Source: Nemertoderma westbladi (lineage: Eukaryota; Xenacoelomorpha; Nemertodermatida; Nemertodermatidae). From it: a stretch of 64,000 nucleotides of DNA. Below the pieces are notes generated by a model. That model worked only from the letters and a program-made list of their open reading frames with translations, made no database searches and was not told the DNA's origin. The stretch is taken from assembly GCA_032718475.1 (NCBI GenBank), contig JAUCBJ010005101.1:17326-81325 (forward strand), given 5' to 3'. A program made the position numbers and the translations under genes. This document shows positions 44,921-57,264 of the stretch, in pieces (positions within the stretch are counted from its first letter, which is position 1; every line of letters starts with the position of its first letter).

Positions 44921-46628
44921 AGCTGCTATATGAGTTTATCGATAATATAATTAATAATATTTAGGCTAGCGGTCGTCGCTGCCTCCCCCTCAGTGCCCCG
45001 GGACAGCGCAAGATCCTCAGCGCTGATGTACTGTCGTCGCTGTGCCTCTCGCCAATGTAGTAGCTACACAACGACAACAATAACCAGCGCGAGTCACTCC
45101 ACTGTCCGTCCCAAGGGCTTAGATTTACTGGAGGTTCTTGCTACAGAGGCAGGGTAACTTTCACAACTGCGACTCGCTATTGTAAGCACACTTTAGTAGT
45201 AACATTCACCTATAAATACACAAATTCCACACTCCTGTCACAAATTGTACACATTTGGGCCATTTGTCCGTTAATCAAGTGCCTTCCAGAATGCCACGTT
45301 ATTATTATGTATCCCTGGATACTAGCAGGGTGCTATTTATTCCGTATGCTATTCAATGGGGCAAGCTTTCTATTGTTCTTTTAACTCGCTTCTAATTCTA
45401 GCGTGGTTGTTGCTATGGTGACATTATGGAAAGCTAGCAGTAGAATTAGGGTAATTCTCATGCATACAGATCTGGGATGCTATTTAATAGTGATTCTTTA
45501 ATTGTCAATATTCCCCTTATACATGATTTTATGAATTTTATCGGCTATTGACTGTACACTGGAGATTCTCGCACACTAATATACTTAATAGGGTGAATCT
45601 CTGCTCCCATGATCTATTAATTAATGGAATTTTGGGAATGTTACAAATTGTATAAAATGACAATTTATCAAATTCATGAGAGGATATGAATTTAAAATTT
45701 ATTCCCGTAAATTTTATTATTTGATATTAAAATAGATTTATTCCAGAAGATGTCTGGGGACTAGAATCTTAATTCTAGAAATTTTGTCTTTTTAAGAGTA
45801 TCGGTAAGTGCTACGATATCTTAATCGACTAGAATTTTAGAGGATCGAAATTTTAACAGATTTTGATTTACAAACTCTCCAGAGTTAATTTGTCAGCATT
45901 TACTCTATTATAACATTTGTTTTAACAGATTTTATAAATATTTATTAAATATTTAATATTTAAGGTGGGCACCGATTTATTCCAGAACATGTCTGGGGAC
46001 GTTAACCGCTGATTCTAGAATTTTGTCTTTCAAGTATATCGGTGGGTGCCGCGAGATCTTCTATCTAGAATTTCAGATGGACAAAGGGTTTAACAGATTT
46101 ATTTTGCGTTTCAACGCTACTGTTAAATGGACATCATTCTACTATATGTATTATTTAATATACGGTATGAGAGCAATATTGCAAGAAGCAATGTCAGTGA
46201 GAAGAGGCAAGTCGTTTCCAAGGTCTACCCAGAGCTTGGTTTAGCCGAGACATGAGGATCTGAACTTTGCATTCCTAATACTCTACTTACCAATAATACT
46301 TGAGTATAGTAGGGGCGGTATTTTGTACTTTAATAAGTACTGACATTTCATCTTACTGTAGTCACGTATTTATAGTATGATACGGACAGTAAGGAATGAG
46401 AAAATGAATTATTTCTCGCCGTTAAACGAAATATATTATACTAAGTAATTAAGTAATAAAACGAATATATTGCACTAATCTACTGAATAATCGATAAAAT
46501 ATTATTCTACTAAATAAAATTAAAGAAAACGATTATAATAATAAAATTACGTAATAATACATACATAAATATAAAAATAATAAAAAAAAATATAAAATAA
46601 TGTAGTCACACACCCACTCCAGACGCTG
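44921..46628. other. Non-coding spacer between pol and ORF X, copy 2
   Basis: It is homologous to 29160-31408 without the MITE-like insertion. It holds the duplicated TTTATTCCAGA boxes at about 45738 and 45977. No frame is conserved with copy 1. A spacer of 1.7 kb upstream of a third ORF might carry a promoter or splice acceptor for it; none can be pinpointed. Confidence 0.6.
45738..46066. repeat. Duplicated ~100-bp box in the BEL spacer, copy 2
   Basis: The two boxes begin ATTTATTCCAGA about 239 bp apart and share TGTCTGGGGAC, ATTCTAGAA, TTTTGTCTTT and TATCGGT with each other and with both boxes of copy 1. The second has lost part of the CGATATCTTAATCGAC end. Confidence 0.72.
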
Positions 46629-47012
46629 TTACGTTGGGGAGTCCCTAGATGTTTGTTGGATTAGGGAGGTGGTCGTGGGAAGAGTATCTTGCCTTCCATA
46701 GTTTCCGGATAACTCTCGGTCTCTTTCCAGTAAACATAAACGACCACCTGTGCGATTAAGTTGTTGTGTTTCGAATACAATTCCAGGTTTCTTAAAGTTA
46801 CGTCGCATGATGACGAGTTCTACCGATCGCACTAAACCATCATCGGATATATGAGTCTCGATGATACGACCTGTCTGCCACCTCTTAAGTTGTAGCGTAG
46901 GAAGATAATGTTTTTCGAAATGGTCAGCGAAACGACGGGATAATAACTGCATAAGTTGCCAAGTTTGTCTGCAGTATTCATCTCCGTTCGTGATTTCCGA
47001 TTGCGGGAGCAT
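46629..47012 (-). pseudogene. BEL pol C-terminus (DUF5641-like), copy 2
   Basis: The open stretch contains CRQTWQLMQLLSRRFADHF, LKRWQTGRIIET and DDGLVRSVELVIMR, which match the domain following the integrase core in BEL/Pao polyproteins. The C-terminal third is Arg/Thr-rich and ends the polyprotein. It is separated from the integrase piece at 47048 by a frame break. Confidence 0.75.
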
Positions 47013-47047
47013 GGCTACTGGTTTCTTTAGTAGGAAATGCGCGGGTG

Positions 47048-47742
47048 TTAGCGCATAGATGAGACTGGCATAAGCAGTCTCTCGTTAAGATAGGCGGCGA
47101 TTTCTTCTATTAACGTCCGCAAAAGTTCGTCAGTGAGATACGCGCAGCACAGCACTATAAAGTGAAATGCGGTCTTCACGCTCCGTATTAATCTCTCCCA
47201 ACTTCCTCCCCACCAAGGGGCGTCGGCGGCGTTGAAGGTCCAGCTAGATGCTGTTACCCTTAGCTGATCGTCCACCTGTCTTTGGTTCCAATCTTTAACG
47301 TAAGCTTTGATCTCATTATTGGCGCCAATGAAGTTCGTTTTTTCCTACAGGGTATACAGTTCCTAAGAACTTGGTTTAGAGCTCTACGGGGCTTATGGAA
47401 ATAATAGTGAGTTCGAATTTCGCTAAGAACTCATTCTCTACCAGCATGGTAAAGTCTACTGTGAACATCTACAATCATCTTGATTTGTATTTCAAGATTT
47501 CTAATGAGTATGGGAAATTTAGTGTCAAAGGACATTGGAGCATTAGTTAATCTCCCTCCGACACATATTAACCCATCTATCATTGTGCTAGAGAAACGAT
47601 CCCTTATGCGCATCTGTGGATTTCTCAACAACAGGAAATACTTATCGGAATCTTCATGGCATTGCAGGAGTCTCAGTATCTGCTTATTGGTTTCCTCATG
47701 CTCTTGGTTAATGATCTTCTCAGTCAGAAACCTATCAGACAC
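47048..47742 (-). pseudogene. BEL integrase, copy 2, core deleted
   Basis: The 47431-47742 frame is the N-terminal zinc-binding region: GLICVGGRLTNAPMSFDTKFP, then VDVHSRLYHAGRE with the paired histidines. The 47048-47275 frame is the end of the DDE core: WTFNAADAPWWGGSWERLIR, containing the catalytic Glu, and LIEEIAAYLNERLLMP. Between them only FIGANNEIKAYV remains, so the segment bearing both catalytic Asp residues has been deleted. The integrase is therefore non-functional. Confidence 0.8.
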
Positions 47743-47823
47743 TTTATAAGCGGGAAGGTCTTTAATAGCATGGACCTTTTCGGATATTATTGGAGCGGTA
47801 TCACTAGCGATCTTCTTCCTGGA

Positions 47824-48771
47824 TTAGTGAAGATGGAAACATCTTTTCAGATACATGACGGCCTTGCAAAGCCGATTCCAGGAGCTATAATGATTTATTG
47901 CTCTCTGCAGGAGAGGGGAGAGTCCTTGCGAGACATCTGGTGTTCCAGATTTCCAGTCTCTTTCCCTGATTTCTATAACAGATTTGTTCGTAGTGGGGGA
48001 GTTTAGATCCACAGCGTTGTCCCCGGAGATGTGTAGTACAGACAGATCTATCACGGGTTTAAATAACTTTGATTTACTCATCCGGGTTTTAGGTTTGACT
48101 TTCTCCGCTCCCTTGGCTTGTCTAATCTCCGCCGTGGTGAGATGAGGGGGCCATTCCTCCTCCTCTTTACTCAGGAATTCGGGTCTACCTAACCAGTCTG
48201 GAGTATCTATCAGTTCTTGAGGGGTTGCTCTTCTAGAGGCGATGTCGGCTGGATTAATCGTCCCAGGGCAATGTCCCCATTGATCTACATTAGAGCGACT
48301 GAGTATAATGGCTACTCTGTTGGTAACGAAGACGCTAAACTGACAGACTTCATTTGTTATATACTCCAGAACGAGTAAAGCATCAGTCCAATAGACAGTT
48401 TTCTCCAGTGGATAGTCGATATGTTCTGTTACATTCCGGCCGATGGCTGTAGCGTATAGAGCTGCCTTTAACTCTGCTCTAGGAACTCGTAGTTTGTTGT
48501 TTATTAGGGCCTTAGAGGTGACCAAGGCAACTTTAATTTCATCCGGAGTTTCAACCCTCAGGTAGGCTACTATACCTATTCCCATATCGCTGGCGTCTCC
48601 AAACACATGGAGTTTATAGGAATACGTGGGGAGAACGTGACCAAAATATGAACGGGAAATCTTAATGTTTTCGATGAATGGTAGAGAATCTTCCCATTTC
48701 ATCCACTTCTTTAGCAGTTCTCCCTTAAGTAGATCATCCCACGAGTGGTTTTCTAGCCACATTTGTTGCAC
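47824..48771 (-). pseudogene. BEL RNase H region, copy 2
   Basis: A 315-codon open stretch includes LHVFGDASDMGIGIVAYL (first Asp), VPRAELKAALYA (Glu) and VYWTDALLVLEYI (second Asp), the RNase H residues of BEL/Pao elements, then INPADIASRRATPQEL and DWLGRPEFL. The catalytic set looks intact. It degrades the RNA strand of the replication hybrid. It is out of frame with the RT upstream, near 48790. Confidence 0.82.
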
Positions 48772-48802
48772 TAAGCTCCGAGCAACTAATATAACTGGGC
48801 CA

Positions 48803-49719
48803 TTAAAATACTAATGGATCGAAATAAGTGCTTAGGATACTTAGACAAATCCGTTTAGTTCTAACTGGATTATCTCGCTGTTTTAACTGAAAAAACAAGA
48901 TATATCTCTGCATGTCCCATTTTAATCCAAGCGTCTTGGTTTCCGGAAGATCGTCCTTGATGAGGTCCAGATCTTTAACACCTCGGTCTTCTACCGGGAT
49001 CGATTCCAGAAACTCACGGGTGTTACTAGTGAATTTGGTTAGCCGAAATCCACCGCGTTGCAAGCGCTCTACCGTTCCCTTGGCAACATCATTGGCTTCT
49101 TCCACCGATGGGAGGGACTTTAAATTGTCGTCCATGTATGTATCCCGTTTGATGTTGTCGATAACCGCTTTAGAGAAGGCGTCTCGGTTGTCATCGGCAG
49201 TGGTACGCACTACCGAACAAGCGTTCGAGGGGCTCGAGATGATCCTGAAAGCCTGGATGGTCATCCAGTACTCCACCGGTTTTCGGTTGAGGTCTCCTTC
49301 AGGCCACCACAGAAATCGTAGGCTGTCTCGATTCCTATCCAGCGCCTTGACTTGTAAGAACATGCCTTCTATGTCCGAAGCGAATGCGATAGAATATTGC
49401 CGCAGTCTTAATAATATTACCAACAAAGATTGGAGTAAGTTGGGTCCCGGCAACAGTTCTGAGTTCAGGGATTGACCCATGTAAAGGGCGGAGCCGTCAA
49501 ACACTACCCGGACTTCATTGGGTTTACCGGGCTTGGGAACGTAATGATGTGTTAGATAATACGTTCTCTCCGTTGTGGGTGTTTCTTACGGAACTCGCTC
49601 CGCGTATCCCTTATCAATAAATTTCTTCGGCTGGGTTTTATACATTTCCCTGGCTTGAATGTTAGCCGTCAGACACCGATGTAGTTGTGCGATTCTCTTT
49701 TCTGCTAAAGGTCAGTTAT
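48803..49719 (-). pseudogene. BEL reverse transcriptase, copy 2
   Basis: The main frame (48803-49504) begins VVFDGSALYMGQSLN and shows ASDIEGMFLQV (motif A), SLRFLWWPEGD, and the catalytic YMDDNL in DTYMDDNLKSL, followed by LGLKWDM. Upstream, to about 49720, KGYAER and VPKPGKPNEVR belong to the same domain in another frame with a stop. The normally conserved FGATSSP-type segment reads FRIISSPSNA. This is a clear Pao/BEL-type RT but is broken on both sides. Confidence 0.85.
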
Positions 49720-50735
49720 TTACAAAGCTGGATCCCGCCGTCGGAGCGGAAGACCAATCTCATAGCGACCTTCGTCCTTCAGATAACTTGTAGTCGTTTC
49801 CTGAATCTGCTTGGCTCTCTCTTCCTCGACAGACAAGGCTTTATCGTAGGAATTAGGCTCTATGGCTTCTTGAGTAAAGAATCGTATGGCGTGTTCATAA
49901 TGAATTTTGTTATTGTATCTATCTATCACTTCGTTTAATTCGTTGTTATAAGTAAATTGTCCGCCATGTTGATTGATAAGATGGCATAGGTTGGCTTGGT
50001 TTAACCAAGTTTGGTTCTCAGTGAGGATATCTAAGACATTTTCCTCATCATACAATTGGTTATTGTTGTCGTTGTCTGAGGAGTATGGAGTTTCCTCAGT
50101 TGTGGTTTCTCCCTCACTGATTTCTTCTTCCCATTTACTCACCTGATGTATTCTTTCATTAGGGAGTCTTTCCATTAGGGTTCTATGGGAAGGTCCAGTG
50201 AAGTACCAACCTACTCTCGTTCTTCCCGCATACGTCTGCAATGGTTGCGGTCGAGCAGGCCGTTTTTCTAATGTCTCAAGCGCTTCGTGCGCATTTTGGC
50301 CGAGTAAGATCTGCACCCCTGGATAATCAGTGTTGAATCTAGGTATATTATGTTGCTGGGTAAAATGGTCTTCATCCCAGTTGTAAGGCTCCACTTGGCT
50401 AGTAGCAAAGTTCTTTATAGCCACCATTTTGACCGACCTTACACTATGTTCTCCTAGTTCGTCCTGGGGGGTGGGTGGACAACGCACCTACATAATAATC
50501 AGCTATTACTGTAGATTTCCTGTAGATTACTGTAGATTACGTAGTAATCTGTGGCTACTGTGGATTTCCAAACCTGCAAAATTCCGGAAAGGTTCAACTT
50601 AGTTTGGAACTTGGGTTGTCCAGCAAAGATGTCTTCGGCTAGTTCTTTGTCAATGAAGGTGCCTGTGCTGCCAGAGTCAAGGAGGGCGTTTACTATCAGG
50701 CTCTTCCCTAGCCCATAGACTCTCAGTTGCACCAC
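49720..50735 (-). pseudogene. BEL protease and linker, copy 2
   Basis: 50499-50735 holds VQLRVYGLGKSLIVNALLDSGSTGTFID, where DSGSTG is the aspartic protease active-site loop. A local duplication of GTAGATTNC strings near 50508-50545 and frameshifts break the frame before 49720-50487, which continues with GVQILLGQNAHEALETLEKR and a long acidic linker. In family members the protease and RT are in one frame. Confidence 0.8.
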
Positions 50736-50800
50736 AGGGAATTCTCAGATACCGACAGAGGAAGTTGGCGCTTTCCAAGATGGCTGTCGATCTGGAATAG

Positions 50801-53800
50801 TCAGCCGAGGATCTTCACAGTCTGTTTTAGTCTCGTACGTAAATACACAGTGGTGTTGATCATGTAACAGGATTCATTTTCGTCGGAGAATTCGTCCGTA
50901 TAGAATCCTTCCATCTCCGAACTGTGGTCAGTGTCGTTCACATCACTGAATTGGACATGTAGTTCGGGCTCACTTACCTGACTCGTGCGGGTTCTGTCAA
51001 ATTCGGTGTGCAGAAAGATGTGATGTTTCACGCCGCACTTAGCACACTTCGCGTCTGATCGTCCGTCGTTGATGTCCTCGTCTGAGGCAATTATAACACA
51101 ACCGCTTATCCCACATGACATCACGTCTATCCTTCAGGGATTTCTTCAAGAATTCATTGCACCCACTTAAGCGATGTGGCCCATCACACAATACACATTT
51201 GGGTTTGATGTTACTTACTTTAACCTGTGTTGTGTTGTGCACACTTGTTTTTTCCTCAGGCTTTCTTCCATGAATTCTCTTAGGAGACGTAGGATGAGTT
51301 GTTACCTGTTCTCTCCTGTCACTGGTTCGAGACTTACATTTTCTTACGTCTTTCCTCATTTTATTGACATAATAAGATCTTTCGGTGTCCTTACCACTGT
51401 TCTCATCGTATGAGGTTTGGCTTTCACCATCGTCCGTATAACACACTGGTGTTACGTTTCTCCTAGAAACGGGTTTTTCACTCACCTTACTTTCCGGTGT
51501 CTTCTCTCTGGACTGCTTTAGGAGTTGTAATCTTACCTCTCCATTTAAGAATGACATGTAGGGTCTCTTTGTTGCTGGTCCATCATATGGAGAACCCTTT
51601 TGTCCCAACGAGTACCTACTCCACCCTTTGGCAAAGTAGATGCTACGGCTCCAACAACCATAGAACTCTGGTATTCTTGAGACTTACCTAACCAATCTTG
51701 CTGTCTACAGATCTCCTGAATCTCATCAGAAAACTCTATAATCCTGCTGCTAAGAAACTTTCGGGGCGCTACTAATTTCGCATACAAATACCTAGCTATG
51801 TTAGTCCTATTACCATACCTGATGTTTAGTGTATCCCAAACTTGTCTTAATCCGTCTGGATGTCCAATAAACTTTAACGCCATTAACTTGGGAGGTCCTT
51901 CCAAGCACTCGATGAGGAATCTAAGTTTCTCTCCATTAGATAGTACAGAGTTCTGTATGTTATCTTTATAATATTCATTAAAAGGTAACCATTTCATCTC
52001 ATCTCCATTGAACTTGACGACCTCTCCTACCTTTACCGCTTGATGGGCTTCGGTTCTAGCCATTTGACGTGTAAAACTTTCTTGAGCCATCGTATTATTT
52101 AATATCGAGTTATCGGTATATAAATTTCTCGGATTATGATCAGATCTGTATGGGATATCATTATCAACGGGTTTATAATTACCCTTAATAGGGTTTACTA
52201 TAGGAGTTTCTACTTCACTAGCAGTATAGATGCGTGCAGGCTCCACACCTTGCGCATGAAATACTTCAGACCTAATGGGCTGACACATTATTACAGGGGG
52301 TGGTGGTATACCCATTTGTATATTTACTAATTTATTGCGCTCTAAAGTGATACTTTGTTGTACTTCTTGCAACTCTAACCTACTCTTTCTTACTGTTCCC
52401 TTTAACTGCTGAACAGTTCCTTCCAATTCTCAGACCTGCTGGGAAGACCTTTTCTTGTGGTCCTCCAGCTGCCCGAGCAGCCGATTCATCCCCCGTCGTC
52501 CCTCGTCCACCCACTCAACCGCAGAAGCGGGAACCGCCAACATGGTAGCCGGGTGACGCATAGGGATGACGGGAGACAATTCATTTATGTCTTGCTCAGC
52601 GTCCAGGACTGGGAGTGATTCCTGGGCTTGTCTACTGGGCACAGGTAGTTTAGTACTGTGCAAAGGGAATTTAGAGTTAGGTTCTGGAAGTATAGGGGTC
52701 TCTATCACCGGAGTGGCTTCAATGACAGGCCTAATTATTTCGGGCTCATCTACTATAGTAGGGAGTCTTTCTACTCTAATAATTTGGTCTGTAGGCTCAG
52801 GATTACTTAAGTCTACACTAGCTAGTTGCCTTCTTACCGCAGGAGGCAAATTAGGCAACTTCTGCCGGTGTGGCGCTCTTCTATGTTATATTTATGTTAT
52901 GTCATGTCTATTTATTACCTTTACCCTCGGGATCTGTTATATCGCCTTCATCAGAGGAGGTAAATCCCTGTATTCTGGGAGTAGATCGACTCAGTAGTTG
53001 CATCTGAGTAGCTGCTCTTTGTTTATTCAAGTAATCTTGTTTCGCCTGAAGGTTCTCCAACTCTAGTTGGGTTGTCGCTTCAGATGCCTTCCGTTCTGCT
53101 TCTGCCACTGCCACCGCTGCCTTTCTTTCATATTCTGCCGCTGCCGCTGCCGCTTGCCTTTCAGATTCTGCCGCTGCCACTGCCGCTGCCTTTCGGTCTT
53201 CTATTTATTTTTTCTTTAGATGTTCTTCTTGGTCCATTGCTATGAGGATGCTTTCATCAAATTTAGCCTGCTCCGCAGCTAATATTTCCGCATCTAAAGA
53301 ATCTAACACGAATTTGGCTCCCTCACTATTGGGATGAAGTCCAGCTAGTCGTCTCCTTAGCTCTTTGTCACCTATAAGTCGTTGTTAATCCGACAGATAG
53401 ATGTCAATAGCATCCTTCTTCTGAGGTTTTTCGGATATCGCTTCGCCTTCCATATGAGAAAAAGTGGCGTCTGTCGATTCTCCATGGATTGCTTGTTCAG
53501 TTAGCTGAACCTTCCATTGTGTCGTTCCCTGAACTTTAAGACTCACCCGTTGGAACCAAGTCTTTACAGCCACTTGCAACAACGTGTCTTGGCTTCTCTT
53601 CGAGGCTTCCTCAAAGGCTGAAAGGATTAGTCTGATCCGTAAGATTCGTTCTCGCACTTGATAAAGCAGCTCTCCCTGCTCTTGAGGTCCTCGACGTTGT
53701 TGAAATAGGTGTTCCTCTAATCGCTCCAAAGAGCTGAAGAATCCCTGGACATATCCTGCTGCCGACCTCTTCCATACAGCTGGATCTCGAGTGTCCCTTA

Positions 53801-54368
53801 CTACTCCCATTCTGTATAAGTCCTCCCAGGCAGCTTCCGATAAGTTAAACGGGAGTCCGCGTCCGGTGAAGTTCCATTGCGTCTCTACAATAGACCTCAG
53901 TTCCTCCATCGTGTATCCCGCATAACTGTCCCTGGTCGATAGCTTATTTCTTGCCCAATCGGCTTGATGTTCCTCCACAGTGATCAATACTCTAGTGAGT
54001 ACGGCCCCAGGAAGAATTAGAAGTTGATCTGGATAAGCCGCTTCTGCCATCCCTGCTCCGATCTCGTGCGTCAACTCTTCAGTGTCAGAACTACTAGAGT
54101 TATTCTGCCGTTGAGAAATAAGTTCTCGGCTCGGGTGCTGCTGCTGTTTAACAGCCGTCTCTTGGTATCGCTTAACTTGAGATCTAGTGCCTATAATAGA
54201 CCTATGATGCTTTACTAGCCTAGGGTCTGATACTACTACTGTAGGGATGACCTTTCTTACAGTAGGAGGGGACTTAGACTTTGGTCTTAGATGTTCAATA
54301 CTTTTATCTGGGTCACAGATCGTTCTTTCTAGGAGACAATCTGGCAATGTTTGCTTTATGTCAGACAT
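50801..54368 (-). pseudogene. BEL gag, copy 2 (full-length, broken)
   Basis: It starts MSDIKQTLPDC at 54368 and gives the N-terminal ~135 codons missing from copy 1. In order: an Arg/Ser/Gln-rich start, DSYAGYTMEELRSIVE, a shortened Ala-rich coiled coil (52908-53180), a Pro-rich linker, the BEL gag core (51545-52426; VKFNGDEMKWLPF, EKLRFLIECLEG), and the Cys clusters CVLCDGPHRLSGCNEF and LCYNCLRRGHQ. In-frame stops near 53386 and 53200 and frameshifts near 52880, 52430, 51600 and 51050 inactivate it. Gag and pol appear to have been one continuous frame. Confidence 0.82.
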
Positions 54369-56147
54369 GATTTATTTTACAGTTGAATGCCTGCCTACTA
54401 CTATAACGACAGTTAAAGCAAGTCTAGGAATTCAGTATCAACTGTAAGCCTAGTAGTTAGCTAACGATACCGTTACTCAGTGTAACGTGATATATATATA
54501 ATATTCAAATACCGGTATACACTTATAGTATATATATAAGTAGTATTACAGACTAGGATCAGTCACAGAATACCGGTATATAATTTCAGCCTAAATTTAT
54601 ATAAATATAATAAGCTTACCGTAAATACCGTTAATGTCAATTATTTAATAATAACTGAATTTCTGAATTTTAGGTTTACTTCCCTTTACTTTATTACTGA
54701 TATTAAGCAGTAGTTCAACTGATATTAAGACCTATTTGATGTATGACAGGCCTACTATTTTATAAATCTGATTAAGTTGATTTATAAATATATATATATA
54801 CCCGTACAAGGGGTTTTGACAATATTTGAAATAAATGTTACTATTTCTGGATAAGGAGTCACTACACAGAAGCTGAATGCTCTCAGTGGAGTGCTACTTG
54901 CTAGACACTAATACAGATAATTCTACTTTACTAAGTTACTTATCACTACAAATTACTTACAATTACAGACAGGTTGAGATTACATCTCTAAATAAACAAT
55001 AAACAAGTTACACGTACAATTTTTAGGGTAATTTTACAAGAAATCTACAAACCAGCCTAACAAGGAGTTAGAATTTCTGGTTCTTACAAACTGACAGGAA
55101 ACTATGGTATTTGAAACCAATAAAGTAGTAGTAAGTAAGTTTCGTTGTCCAGATAAGTAAATGCCACCGTCTGACGACTTATAGTCTTAAACTCTATAAG
55201 TACTACGTTGTACCCGGAGTGTCCTTACCTAGAGGTTAATTACCGAAGCCAACCAGAGCTAACGTGCCTATTAACCACGTTACAACACAAATATACTCCC
55301 TACACACTAAATTACTTTCGGAAAGCACTGTACTCTAAACCCTAAATTAGGTACAAGTACTTATAAAACAAATAACCAGCAGTTAAATATACTTGAACAG
55401 CCAAAAGAACCATGGTATCTGCTGGAGTGACAGGAGCACAAAATCACCAGTCTTTACCTACGCCAAGCAGCCCTAATGTAGTACCGGGGTTAATTTAACT
55501 ATAACGGTATGTATAACAAGCACAATTACTGTAGGAATAAACTTGGGGAATTGGAGGTTGCGAATACTCGCATATACTCTGAATAATAAATATTACGCTA
55601 CCCGTGCAGACTATTCAAACAAAACACAGACCAAATGCTGGCAGACTACTGTCAAGCCTAAATAAACTACAGTATATACAGACTCCGAAATGGTTAGTTA
55701 GTAGGCATTCTAACCAAGTAGTACGACTTATTCTTTCGGGGGGATTTACCTTACAGCACTGGATGCCCCCACCTTCATAACTAGCACTTTATCGGACAGA
55801 CACTCTACACACACTGCAATCGCCTCAGACCTAACAACAGTTAGACAACAATCCGGCCTATAAATTATTTATACAATCTGAGCAGGCTTACACGCCTTCT
55901 GCTCAATATTACACTTACAGATAAATAAAACTGACAGAAATATATAAGCTCTAAAAGAAATAAGGGGTGTACAATCCCTACTCTCTTAAACAGCCTACTA
56001 ATATACAATATATCATAATGGAAATAATACTGCTGTACCTGTAAGTACCGGTTCGGGTGGTTGGGCAGTTAGGCCTACAGTTTACCGTCCGACCGGTACA
56101 TTTGACTTTATTGCCTACGGCGCAATAAAGAAAACTGAATCTATTAA
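54369..56147 (-). other. 5' leader of BEL copy 2
   Basis: The 1.78 kb between the 5' LTR and gag has no conserved coding frame. It is AT-rich with (TA)n runs near 54492 and 54790. No convincing tRNA primer-binding site is visible right after the LTR. A perfect 9-bp hairpin lies close to the LTR. Confidence 0.5.
56106..56130. promoter_or_regulatory. Hairpin next to the 5' LTR of BEL copy 2
   Basis: CTTTATTGC and GCAATAAAG form a perfect 9-bp stem around a 7-base loop, 18 bp inside the LTR edge, where packaging or primer-binding structure would be expected. The function is inferred from position only; the other copy lacks this region, so conservation cannot be tested here. Confidence 0.4.
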
Positions 56148-57264
56148 TGTTCACGCTTTTAGACCTTTAGCAGTTTAACCTGCCAATTTTAGTTGTCCTC
56201 TTGTTTATAAATCGACTTTAGCCTATATCAATTACCTAGTGTACTGAAGTTACATCAGCCGAAGCCAGTCCATGCGCGGCGTATGACCCACAGTGTGGGA
56301 GACTGGATTCGGATTCCTTGAGAGTTATTGCAGTGTAGACCTACTGTATCATTCGATTGATCGTTACTATATAATCTCTGACAAATATATTTACTTTTGG
56401 GGAAATATTAACAGTTCCTTTAGGACGTGGCGCTTTAAGTATAAAAACAGAGTTATGACTTATACTAATCACAACTAGATGGCCACAGAGTTTAGTAAAT
56501 AGCGCATTCTTTAGGAGATGCTTTATTAACCTTCACACTATTTCACACGACTTCACACTACTTCACACTACTTCGCACTAATCTGCCGACTGTCACTGAA
56601 TTTGATCATATATAAAGAGGATCGCAACTGACACACGTAGGGATTATGAAATAGCATTTAATTCACACAAAACCAATATAATTTAAGTCGCAGTTGCTAC
56701 CGGTAAACCTGTTCCTCTTACCTCAGTAATCAATAAGATTGGGGGGTTTATGATTATTTATCGGTATTCTCCAAAATAACAGCAATATCCATTAATATAA
56801 CAACAATTAATAATAGAAGTAAAATAATGCGGTGAGCAGTCAGTATGTGTCATCAGAAAATAGTAAAGTAAATGTTCAATGTGAAATTAATATGATTAAG
56901 TAAGTTAATAGATTTACATTCTTATAATCAAGGCCATCTGATGTTCCTAGGCCAAAGTCTGAAACTTCCACACAGAAGCACAGAAAACTCCGAGCTGGCT
57001 CTGATGCTCAGAAAATAGTAAACAAAGACCGTAATGCATTGCGCGAGTTTCCATAGGTTTCTGTTAGACATAAAGCGAAAATCGCTCTGATTGGCTGAAG
57101 GAGGCAGAACAAAGAAACTCCACGTCCACAAACAATCAGCTGATAGATTTCGTCATCTTGGTTCTAATTCCTTCCCGTCACATAGTTGGATAAATTTAGG
57201 GCTATTTTAGAGTATTCTGCGCATTGCGTAAAAATGACTTGTTATGTCCGCAAAAGCTTTTACA
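56148..57264 (-). repeat. 5' LTR of BEL copy 2
   Basis: The 1,117-bp segment starts TG and ends CA, and is homologous to the 3' LTR of copy 1 (26330-27527). Shared landmarks include GCTTTTAGACCTTTAGCAGT and AGTATAAAA-type TATA-like sequence near 56436-56446. It is shorter, mainly because it has one rather than four of the tandem GTTATGTCCG boxes. Its right edge abuts RTE-like sequence CCGTCAACAG, so the element inserted into an RTE copy. Confidence 0.75.
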
